Shown in pieces: positions 1 through 6,201 of a stretch of DNA of 21,054 bases. This DNA is from DASSUW01 sp035706585 (GTDB lineage Bacteria; Actinomycetota; Thermoleophilia; Solirubrobacterales; Solirubrobacteraceae): contig DASSUW010000125.1 of the NCBI GenBank assembly GCA_035706585.1, forward strand, positions 1 through 21,054. The letters run 5' to 3'. Made by a program: the position numbers and the translations under genes. How positions within the stretch are numbered: position 1 is the first letter of the stretch; each line of letters opens with the position of its first letter. The notes under the pieces were generated by a model that worked only from the letters and a program-made list of their open reading frames with translations, had not been told where the DNA came from and made no database searches.

Positions 1-403
1 GCGTCGAGCTCTTGCCCGCCTCCCGGGTGCCGACGACGCCGACCGCCCGCCCGTCGACCGCGAAGGCGCCGGCGTGGATGCTCTCGCGGCCCTGCCAGCG
101 GTTGATCACCGCCGCGGCCGGCGCGAGGTAGGGGTGCACGAGCTCGTCCGCCCGCACGGCGTGCGGCACGCGGTAGCGGACCGTCTGCGCGCGGCGGTCG
201 ATGACGATCTGCCCGCCGCTGCGCAGCCGCAGCTCCGCGCGGTCGTCCTCCACGCGCTCCGGCTCGGCGGCCGCCTCGCCGATCACGGCCGACACCGCGT
301 ACTCCGGCGCGTCGGGACCGACCTCGACGAGCAGCTCGGACGCGCTGTCAAGGCCGCTCAGCCGTATCCCGTAGGCACCGAGGGCGATGTTCGCCCAGTC
401 TAC
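1..403 (-). CDS. HprK-like (HPr Ser kinase-type) protein of a lasso-type RiPP locus, N-terminal part only
   Basis: The minus-strand frame is open from the stop at 419-421 to the window edge. It reads about 134 residues that look like the N-terminal half of HPr-kinase-like proteins. Visible are an opening YGIRLSGL, a HPYLAPAAAVINRW block at about 90-103, a GRESIHAGAF block at 105-113, and a Walker A motif GTREAGKSS at about 125-133, where the window cuts it. Such kinases occur in some lasso peptide clusters; the paeninodin kinase is known to phosphorylate the precursor's C-terminal serine. It diverges from the precursor gene at 499. The start is unclear: a purine-rich stretch at 407-415 suits a start near 403, but the codons there are GTA and ATC, and the first in-frame GTG is at 293-295. 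The rest of the cluster (cyclase, protease, RRE protein) would lie left of the window; this is inference. Confidence 0.68.
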
Positions 404-436
404 GGACCCTTTCCCGGTCTAGCCGACTGGCCAGTG

Positions 437-463
437 TTGGAATTGGCGCGTTGGGCGTACCCT
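437..463 (+). promoter_or_regulatory. Possible promoter of the precursor gene
   Basis: A TTGGAA box at 437-442 and a TACCCT box at 458-463, 15 bp apart, precede the precursor RBS. The spacing is short and the -10 is weak, so this is only the best candidate in the intergenic gap shared with the divergent kinase gene. Confidence 0.2.
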
Positions 464-498
464 TGGTGCTCGTCTATCCGCCCGGAAGGTGCGATTGC

Positions 499-669
499 AT
501 GACCAGTAGTGACACGGAGCGTCCGCTGTACGAGCCGCCTGCGCTCACCGTGCTGGGATCTCTGCACGAGCTCACGCAGGACGGGGGCAGTTGGCCCTGT
601 CTGTGGAAGAAGACGATCGGTCCGCCCGACTACGTCAACTGGATCCCGATCGCGAACTGCTCGTCGTGA
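499..669 (+). CDS. Lasso-type RiPP precursor peptide (56 aa)
   Basis: ATG at 499 is preceded by a strong GGAAGG ribosome binding site at 484-489. The N-terminal half has the lasso leader pattern Y-x-x-P-x-L-x-x-x-G (Y11, P14, L16, G20; read as YEPPALTVLGS), the element bound by the RRE protein, followed by H-E-L-T26-Q. The C-terminal half, from about G29, is the putative core. It is rich in W, K, P and I, has two cysteines (C34, C54) and ends in N-C-S-S. No Asp or Glu sits at core position 7, 8 or 9 if the core starts at D28, G29 or G30; the only later acid is D44. The standard macrolactam is therefore not obvious. The terminal serines suit a kinase-tailored peptide, matching the divergent HprK-like gene. 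The precursor call rests on the leader; the core boundary and final structure are unknown. Confidence 0.75.
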   Translation: MTSSDTERPLYEPPALTVLGSLHELTQDGGSWPCLWKKTIGPPDYVNWIPIANCSS

Positions 670-670
670 A

Positions 671-704
671 GAAGGCGGTTGCCTCATCGGAGGCGGCCGC
701 CTTC
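671..704 (+). other. Stem-loop directly after the precursor stop codon
   Basis: GAAGGCGG (671-678) pairs with CCGCCTTC (697-704), and inside it GCCTC (681-685) pairs with GAGGC (690-694) around an ATCG loop; a TT/GG internal loop separates the two stems. There is no T-run after it. It could stabilise the short precursor mRNA or slow polymerase ahead of the true terminator at 740. Confidence 0.55.
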
Positions 705-739
705 ACGGCGGTCTAAGGCCGGGATAGACACGCTTGCCG

Positions 740-774
740 AACCGGCGTCGCTCGAGCGGCGCCGGTTTTCTTTT
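740..774 (+). terminator. Intrinsic terminator of the precursor gene
   Basis: A 12-bp stem (740-751 with 756-767, one G-T pair) closes a TCGA loop and runs into TTTTCTTTT (766-774). This is a classic rho-independent terminator, so the precursor is probably transcribed alone and the remaining cluster genes are not downstream of it. Confidence 0.88.
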
Positions 775-775
775 G

Positions 776-837
776 CCGCGGCGGCAACGCGGGCGAACTG
801 CGGCTCCGCGGCGGCGGCAACGCGGCGGACTGCGGCT
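776..837. repeat. Two adjacent tandem repeats of about 30 bp
   Basis: Units 776-805 and 806-837 abut. Both start CCGCGGCGG, contain GGCAACGCGG and end ACTGCGGCT. They differ by a GGC insertion and a few bases. The second unit runs into the left arm of the palindrome that follows. Confidence 0.7.
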
Positions 838-976
838 GGGTAGGGAGCGGCAGGGCCGGCCGTCGCGCGCTTGGTTCGGGCGATTTGGCCGTTTTGGTGC
901 GCTATACGCCCCAAAACGACCAAAGGAGGGCCCTCGCGCGGCGGCCGGCGCTCCAGCCGCCCTACCCAGCCGCAGT
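829..976. repeat. Large imperfect inverted repeat (148 bp)
   Basis: The outer arms ACTGCGGCTGGGTAGGG (829-845) and its exact complement (960-976) match over 17 bp. After about 9-10 unpaired bases the arms pair again over 14 positions (855-868 with 936-949, one T-G). The centre holds a further hairpin at 884-924. No ORF with coding character is seen, and the element lies between the convergent precursor and wecB genes. It may be a bidirectional terminator, a REP/BIME-like element or a MITE-like remnant. Confidence 0.75.
884..924. repeat. Central AT-richer hairpin of the palindrome
   Basis: TTTGG (884-888), CGTTTTGG (890-897) and GCG (899-901) pair with CGC (907-909), CCAAAACG (911-918) and CCAAA (920-924) around a CTATA loop. 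That gives 16 pairs with two single mismatches. Its composition differs clearly from the GC-rich arms around it. Confidence 0.75.
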
Positions 977-987
977 TGGCCGGGTCT

Positions 988-1098
988 CAGACCCGGCGGC
1001 AGAGCCCGCGCAGCCGGCGGGGGCCTCAGACCGGCCGGCGGCAGAGCGCGGCAGCCGGCCGGCCCCCAGACCCGGCCGGCGCCAGAGCGCGGGATCAG
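988..1098. repeat. Three tandem repeats, period 39-40 bp, reaching the wecB stop
   Basis: Units start with CAGACC at 988, 1027 and 1067. Each continues with CGGC-rich sequence, then GGCGGCAGAGC or GGCGCCAGAGC, and the first two with a CAGCCGGC segment. The third unit is shorter and runs into the wecB stop at 1095-1097. A separate perfect 8-bp inverted repeat around one base spans 980-996. Confidence 0.65.
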
Positions 1099-2285
1099 AT
1101 GCGCGTGGAGACGGTGTCGCCGGCGGTCAACACGTAGTTGGCCACCAGGACGTCGGCGACGCGCTCGCCCGCGTGGCCGTCCCACAGCGGGATGGCGCAG
1201 GGCGTGGGCGGGTGCGGCGACGGGCGGACGTCGGCGAGCTCCGCCGGGTCATCGCCGAGCAGCACGTTCGTGCCGTGCGTGAGCGTGATCGGGCGCTCCG
1301 TGTTGGGGCGGAACGTGAAGCAGGACACGCCCAGCGCGGAGGCCTCCTCCTGCACGCCGCCGGAGTCGGTCACGATCGCGCCGGCGCCGGCCTGCAGGGA
1401 CAGGAACTCGAGGTACGGCACGGGCTCGATGCACGCCACGCCGGCGTCCTCGAGCTGCGCCAGGCAGCCGTCCTCGGCGAGCCGGGCGCGCGTGCGCGGA
1501 TGGATCGGGAAGATCACCGGCGAGTGCGCCGACAGGCTCACGAGGCCGCTGACGATCGCCTGCAGACGCGCCGGGTCGTCGACGTTGGAGGGCCGGTGCA
1601 GCGTCACGAGGATGTACTCGCGCTCGCGCATGCCGACGGGCTCCCACGCCCGCAGCTCGCGGGCGCGCTTCTCGGCCCGCCGCAGCGAGTCGATCATCGT
1701 GTTGCCGACGTTGTAGACCTTGCCGGTGCAGATGCCCTCGGCCTTGAGGTTGTCCGCGGCCTCGGGCGAGTGGGCGAGCAGGATGTCGGCCAGCCGGTCC
1801 GTCAGGACGCGGTTGACCTCCTCCGGCATGCTCCAGTCGAACGAGCGCAGACCCGCCTCGAGATGGACGATCGCGATCCCCAGCTTGGAGGCGGCCAGCG
1901 CGCAGGCCAGCGTCGAGTTCACGTCGCCGGCCACGACGACGACGTCGGGCCGGATGTCGATCAGGACCTTCTCGAACTCCGAGAGGACCTTCGCGGTCTG
2001 CACGCCGTGCGTGCCCGAGCCGACGCCGAGGAAGATGTCGACCTCGGGGAAGTTCAGATCGGCCAGCACGCTGTCGGACATCTTCGAGTCGTAGTGCTGA
2101 CCGGTGTGGACCACCACCTGCCGGAAGACACGGCGGCGTTCCAGGGCCTCGATGACGGGCGCCATCTTCACGAAGTTGGGCCTCGCGCCGACAACATGGA
2201 CGATGGTCGTACGTCCGTCAGAGAGGCGGTTCGGTGGCGTCCCGGGAACGAGGACGAGGTTCGGTGGCTGCTGCGTGGCGGTCAT
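1095..2285 (-). CDS. wecB: UDP-N-acetylglucosamine 2-epimerase, non-hydrolysing
   Basis: The 396-residue product interconverts UDP-GlcNAc and UDP-ManNAc in the cytoplasm, feeding cell-wall glycopolymers or surface polysaccharide. Family blocks occur in order: GARPNFVKMAPVI near 33, HTGQHYDSKM near 60, GDVNSTLA near 120, HLEAGLRS near 141, PEEVNRVLTD, GNTMID, LHRPSNVDDP, HPRTRARL, TDSGGVQEEA, and TERPITLTHGTN near the C-terminus. The length is close to the usual 370-390. The ATG start at 2285 lacks a clear Shine-Dalgarno and adds about 25 residues before the first conserved strand, but no better in-frame start was seen. The gene stands alone, divergent from the histidine kinase and convergent with the RiPP precursor, so its exact polymer is not shown here. 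A short HRPSNV form replaces the HR-x-EN form of E. coli and Bacillus enzymes; I believe it is common in this subfamily. Confidence 0.93.
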   Translation of the reverse strand: MTATQQPPNLVLVPGTPPNRLSDGRTTIVHVVGARPNFVKMAPVIEALERRRVFRQVVVHTGQHYDSKMSDSVLADLNFPEVDIFLGVGSGTHGVQTAKVLSEFEKVLIDIRPDVVVVAGDVNSTLACALAASKLGIAIVHLEAGLRSFDWSMPEEVNRVLTDRLADILLAHSPEAADNLKAEGICTGKVYNVGNTMIDSLRRAEKRARELRAWEPVGMREREYILVTLHRPSNVDDPARLQAIVSGLVSLSAHSPVIFPIHPRTRARLAEDGCLAQLEDAGVACIEPVPYLEFLSLQAGAGAIVTDSGGVQEEASALGVSCFTFRPNTERPITLTHGTNVLLGDDPAELADVRPSPHPPTPCAIPLWDGHAGERVADVLVANYVLTAGDTVSTRI

Positions 2286-2421
2286 TGCTGGCTGCGAGCC
2301 TACGCAGCCTCCGCACGCGCTTGAAGCCCATCCTGCCCCTTCGGCTAGGTGCCACTACCCCCCCGGCCAACGGCGTGCCAAGGTTTTCACCGCCGCCCCC
2401 GCCCGGCGCGGTAGGCTCGTA

Positions 2422-2465
2422 CCTTCCTGGAGAAGGGGATTCTCCCCGATCGTGCTCGGAGCACG
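2422..2465 (+). promoter_or_regulatory. Hairpin-rich 5' leader of the histidine kinase mRNA
   Basis: CCTTC (2422-2426) can pair with GAAGG (2432-2436), while GGGGA (2435-2439) can pair with TCCCC (2443-2447); the two share bases 2435-2436 and so exclude each other. A third stem CGTGCT/AGCACG (2451-2456 with 2460-2465) ends right at the purine-rich RBS (2465-2472). No known riboswitch class is recognised. The rest of the 2286-2483 gap shows nothing I can name. Confidence 0.35.
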
Positions 2466-2483
2466 GGAAGGAAACCACCCAAA

Positions 2484-4262
2484 GTGAGGCAAGGACGGCT
2501 CGATCCCTGGCGCGCGTCGATGGACGTGCAACACGCGTTGCAGGCGCGCCTGGACGAGGTCGGCGACCCGGAGACCGACCCCGAGGCCCGGCGCCTCATG
2601 GCGCAGGTCGCGCTTGCCAAGGCCACGAGCTTCATCGCCCTGCTGCGCGCGGACGGCCGTCTGCTCGACGTCACCGATGCGCCGTTGACCTCCGCCGGCC
2701 TGGATCGCCACGAGGTGATCGGCCACGTGCTGTGGCAGACGCCGTGGTGCCGCCACTCCGAGGACGTGCAGGCCGACCTGCGGCGGGCCGTGGAGCTGGC
2801 CGCCGACGGCCGCCTCGCGCGCTTCGACGTCGAGCTGATGATGGGCAGCGGCGGCACCGTCTCCGAGACCGTCGACCTCGTGCTGCGCCCGCTGCGCGGC
2901 GCCGACGGCCGCGTGGCGTTCATCGTCGCCGAGGGTCGCCAGGTGTCCGACCGCAAGCGCGCCGAGGAGCGGATCGCGCGCCAGAACGCCGAGCTGTCGG
3001 TCCTCACCGACCGCCTGGCCCGCATCCACCACTTCCGCGAGCGGCTGCTCGCCGAGCTCTCGCACGACCTGCGCGCGCCGCTGCAGATCGTCCTCACGCG
3101 CGCCGAGCGGCTGCGCCGCAACCGCCGCGGCCGCGCGCTGGACGCCGAGACGCAGGGCATCCGGCTCGCGGCGCTCGACGCGCTCGAGCAGGTCGACGCG
3201 ATGCTCGAGCAGGTCCGCCGCGACCACGGCGAGGCGCGCCTGTCGCTCGTCGACGACGACCTCGGGGCGATCGTCCGCTCGGTCGCCGAGCAGTTCGACG
3301 CGCTCGCGCACGAGCGCCAGATCACGCTCCTGGTCGACGTCCCCGACGCGCTGCAGTCGCGCTTCGACCCCGAGCGCATCAGCCGCGTCATCTCCAACCT
3401 GCTCGCCAACGCGCTGCGGTTCGCGCCGCCCGGTGGCGTCGCCCGCGTGTCGCTGAGGCAGGCCGGCGAGTCCGCGCTGCTCGAAGTGGCCGACAGCGGC
3501 GTCGGCGTCCCGCCCGAGCAGCGCCCGGTCCTGTTCGAGCGCTTCCGCACCGCCGACAACGGCAAGGGCCGCGCGGGCACCGGTCTCGGCCTCGCGATCG
3601 TCAAGGAGTTCGTCCAGCTGCACGGCGGCACCGTCGAGGTCGGCGAGGCGCCCGAGGGCGGCGCGCTGTTCAGCGTCCTGCTCCCGCGCGAGCCCGCGGC
3701 GTCCGAGCTCGCCCCGATCCGCCTCTCGCAGCAGCTCGCGGCCGCCCGCCGCACGCGCTACGTCAAGGAGCACCTGGCCGCCGAGCTGGCCGGCACCGCG
3801 CCGCCGCCGCTCGAGGAGCTCGGCCTGCCGTCGGTCCTGCTCGTGGACTCGGATCCCGACCGCTCCGGCGCGCTGACGGGCGCCCTGCAGGGCCGCGCCG
3901 GCGTCTTCAGCGCCAGCGAGGCCACCGAGGCCCTGCGGCTGGCGACCGATCTGCAGCCCGACATGGTCGTGATCGGCGAGCTCGAGGGCGACATCACGGC
4001 GACCGCCCTGCTCGACCGCATGGCCCGCGAGTGGCGCCTGGCCGGCGTCCTGCGCGTCGCGCTCGTCCAGCGCGGCGGCGACCCGGCCGTGCGCACGGCG
4101 CTGCTCGAGTCGGGCGCGCAGGACTTCATCGCCGAGCCGGCCGGGCCCGACGAGATGCGCGCGCGCTTCCACCTGCTGCTCGAGCACGCCGCGCTGCGCC
4201 GCCGCGCCGAAGCCGCCGAAGCCGAGCTCCGGCGGCTGCGCGGACCGGTTACTCCACAGTGA
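2484..4262 (+). CDS. PAS-domain sensor histidine kinase with degenerate C-terminal receiver
   Basis: The 592-residue cytoplasmic protein has no membrane segment. A PAS domain (about 45-155) ends in the typical SDRKRAEERI linker, followed by a short coiled coil. The dimerisation/phosphoacceptor helix carries ELSHDLRAP with H194. The ATPase domain has an N box (NLLANALRFAP, N305/N309), a G1 box (DSGVGVP, D337), an F box (LFERFRT) and a G2 box (GTGLGLAIVKEF, 365-376). Residues 449-570 resemble a receiver domain, opening VLLVDSDPD. At the phospho-Asp site, however, the sequence is VVIGEL (G498), and the conserved Lys-Pro becomes EP (E551), so phosphotransfer to it is unlikely. The GTG start at 2484 is preferred for its upstream GGGAAGGA; the ATG at 2520 has no RBS. 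No response regulator lies nearby. The end overlaps the end of glmS by 14 bp on the opposite strand. Confidence 0.88.
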   Translation: MRQGRLDPWRASMDVQHALQARLDEVGDPETDPEARRLMAQVALAKATSFIALLRADGRLLDVTDAPLTSAGLDRHEVIGHVLWQTPWCRHSEDVQADLRRAVELAADGRLARFDVELMMGSGGTVSETVDLVLRPLRGADGRVAFIVAEGRQVSDRKRAEERIARQNAELSVLTDRLARIHHFRERLLAELSHDLRAPLQIVLTRAERLRRNRRGRALDAETQGIRLAALDALEQVDAMLEQVRRDHGEARLSLVDDDLGAIVRSVAEQFDALAHERQITLLVDVPDALQSRFDPERISRVISNLLANALRFAPPGGVARVSLRQAGESALLEVADSGVGVPPEQRPVLFERFRTADNGKGRAGTGLGLAIVKEFVQLHGGTVEVGEAPEGGALFSVLLPREPAASELAPIRLSQQLAAARRTRYVKEHLAAELAGTAPPPLEELGLPSVLLVDSDPDRSGALTGALQGRAGVFSASEATEALRLATDLQPDMVVIGELEGDITATALLDRMAREWRLAGVLRVALVQRGGDPAVRTALLESGAQDFIAEPAGPDEMRARFHLLLEHAALRRRAEAAEAELRRLRGPVTPQ

Positions 4263-6105
4263 CGGTCTTCGCGAGGTTGCGCGGCTGATCGACGTTCAGC
4301 CCGCGCAGGCGCGCGATGCGATAGGCCAGCAGCTGCAGCGGGATGACCGCCAGCAGCGGCTGGAGCATCCAGTCGGCGTCCGGCACGCGCAGGACCGCAT
4401 CGGCGTGCGGGGCGGCCCCGTCGCCGCCGACGGCGATCACCGACGCGCCGCGGGCCCGCACCTCCTGCATGTTCGAGATCACCTTCTCGAGCACCGGCGA
4501 GTCGGTGGCGACCACGACGACCGGCGTGCCCTCGTCGAGCAGCGCGATCGGGCCGTGCTTCATCTCCCCCGCCGCGTACGCGTCGGTCGCGGTGTAGGAG
4601 ATCTCCTTGAGCTTGAGCGCGCCCTCCAGGCACACCGGCAGGCCGATGTGGCGGCCGAGGTAGAGGAAGAACTGGGCGTCCTTGAAGCGCTCGGCGACGG
4701 CGTCGACGGCGTCCGAGCCGGCGTCGAGCAGCTCGGCGATCGCGTGCGGCAGGCGCTTGATCTGGGCCACCAGCTCGCGCCGCTGCGGGGCCGGCATCAC
4801 GCCGCGCACCTCGGCGGCGCGCAGGGCCAGCAGGTACATCGCGGCGACCTGTGCCGTGAACGTCTTGGTGGCGGCGACCGAGATCTCCAGGCCCGAGCGG
4901 GTGAACAGGACGCCGTCGGCGTCGCGCGTGGCCTGCGAGCCCATGATGTTCGTGACCGCGATCACCGCCGCGCCGCGCCGGCGGGCGAGCCGCATCGCGG
5001 CGAGCGTGTCGGCGGTCTCGCCGGACTGCGTGATGCCGATGACGAGGTCGCCGGGGCCGACGATCGGGTTGCGGTAGCGGTACTCGGACGCGATGTCCAT
5101 CTCGACCGGCACGCGCGCCCACTCCTCGATCGCGTAGCGGCCGATCAGGCCCGCGTGGTAGGAGGTGCCGCAGGCGACGATGACGATCCGCTTGCAGTCG
5201 CGCAGCAGCTCGTCGTCGAGCTCGGGGAGATCGATGCCGTCCGGCCGCGTCGTGCGGTCGGCGATGGTCTCGGCCACGGCGTCGGCCTGCTCGTGGATCT
5301 CCTTGAGCATGAACGTCTCGTATCCGCCCTTCTCGGCCTCCTCGGCATCCCAGTCGATCGTCTCGATGGGCCGGTCGACCGGCACGCCGGCGGCGGTGAA
5401 GAACTCGACGGCGTCGGGCCGGATGACCACGATCTCGTCGTTCTCGATGAACTGGACGTCACGCGTGTGCGCGAGGAAGGCGGGGATGCCGGAGGCGAGG
5501 AACTGCTCGCCGTCGCCGCGACCCACGATCAGCGGGCACTCCTTGCGGGCGCCGACCACGACGCCGGGCTCGTCGGCGGCGACCGCCACCAGCGCGTAGT
5601 GGCCGCGCAGGCGGTTGTAGGCGCGCCGGACGGCCTCGGGCAGGTCGTCGACCTCGTCGAGATAGCGGGCGATCAGGTGGGCCATGACCTCGACGTCGGT
5701 CTCCGACGTGAACTCGACGCCCTCGGCGAGCAGCTCGTTCTTGAGCTCCATGAAGTTCTCGACGATGCCGTTGACGACGATGTGGACGCGGTTGTCCTCG
5801 TCGAAGTGCGGATGCGCGTTGTCCTCGCTGACGCGGCCGTGCGTCGCCCACCGGGTGTGGCCGATGCCCGTGGTCGCCGGGGGCGCCGCGACGGCGACGC
5901 CGCCGCCGAAGTCGGCGGGCGCAGCCTCCGCGACGGCCGATCGCAGGGCGCTCAGGTTGCCGACCGCGCGCACCGACTCCAGGCGGCCCTCCGTCTGGAT
6001 CGAGATGCCCGCCGAGTCGTACCCGCGGTACTCGAGCTTCTGAAGACCGGCGAGGAGGATCTCCTGCACCGGGCGCTGTCCGACGTAGCCGACGATGCCG
6101 CACAT
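4249..6105 (-). CDS. glmS: Glutamine-fructose-6-phosphate aminotransferase (isomerising)
   Basis: The 618-residue enzyme converts fructose-6-phosphate and glutamine to glucosamine-6-phosphate, the first step of UDP-GlcNAc synthesis. It opens MCGIVGYVG with catalytic Cys2 free after Met removal. The N-terminal glutaminase domain shows LEYRGYDSAG and HTRWATHG blocks. Two SIS sugar-binding domains follow, with ACGTSYHAG, SQSGETADT-like ITQSGETADT, and AGEMKHGPIAL. The C-terminal tail DQPRNLAKTVTVE is the family signature. The ATG at 6105 is fixed by AAGGAGG eight bases upstream; an in-frame extension to 6156 is not needed. It follows glmM after a 96-bp gap containing two small hairpins (6133-6146 and 6172-6193). 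The stop overlaps that of the convergent histidine kinase. Confidence 0.97.
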   Translation of the reverse strand: MCGIVGYVGQRPVQEILLAGLQKLEYRGYDSAGISIQTEGRLESVRAVGNLSALRSAVAEAAPADFGGGVAVAAPPATTGIGHTRWATHGRVSEDNAHPHFDEDNRVHIVVNGIVENFMELKNELLAEGVEFTSETDVEVMAHLIARYLDEVDDLPEAVRRAYNRLRGHYALVAVAADEPGVVVGARKECPLIVGRGDGEQFLASGIPAFLAHTRDVQFIENDEIVVIRPDAVEFFTAAGVPVDRPIETIDWDAEEAEKGGYETFMLKEIHEQADAVAETIADRTTRPDGIDLPELDDELLRDCKRIVIVACGTSYHAGLIGRYAIEEWARVPVEMDIASEYRYRNPIVGPGDLVIGITQSGETADTLAAMRLARRRGAAVIAVTNIMGSQATRDADGVLFTRSGLEISVAATKTFTAQVAAMYLLALRAAEVRGVMPAPQRRELVAQIKRLPHAIAELLDAGSDAVDAVAERFKDAQFFLYLGRHIGLPVCLEGALKLKEISYTATDAYAAGEMKHGPIALLDEGTPVVVVATDSPVLEKVISNMQEVRARGASVIAVGGDGAAPHADAVLRVPDADWMLQPLLAVIPLQLLAYRIARLRGLNVDQPRNLAKTVTVE

Positions 6106-6201
6106 GGGCCCGGCCTCCTTTCTCACATGGCAGTCCAACCCTGGACGGGCCGCCATTCTAGACGCGGACGGCCAGTCCTCTAAGCGGGACTGGACGTACG
6201 C

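Noticed and set aside
666..716. A 16-codon GTG frame overlapping the precursor stop
   Set aside because: It lies within the stem-loop region and has no independent support.
1587..1616. HRPSNV in WecB as a lost active-site motif
   Set aside because: This appears to be a normal subfamily variant of the HR-x-EN motif; all other catalytic blocks are intact.
885..2324. Long plus-strand open frame antisense to wecB
   Set aside because: It mirrors the conserved epimerase, is rich in R/A/G/H with no family motif, and is expected from very high GC third positions.
2355..4187. Long minus-strand open frame antisense to the histidine kinase
   Set aside because: Low-complexity shadow translation of a gene with clear kinase motifs on the other strand.
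4405..6183. Long plus-strand open frame antisense to glmS
   Set aside because: Shadow frame; glmS has an unambiguous start, RBS and catalytic motifs.
6106..6201. glmS ribozyme upstream of glmS
   Set aside because: The 96-bp gap has only small hairpins and none of the conserved ribozyme core; the class is essentially known from Firmicutes.
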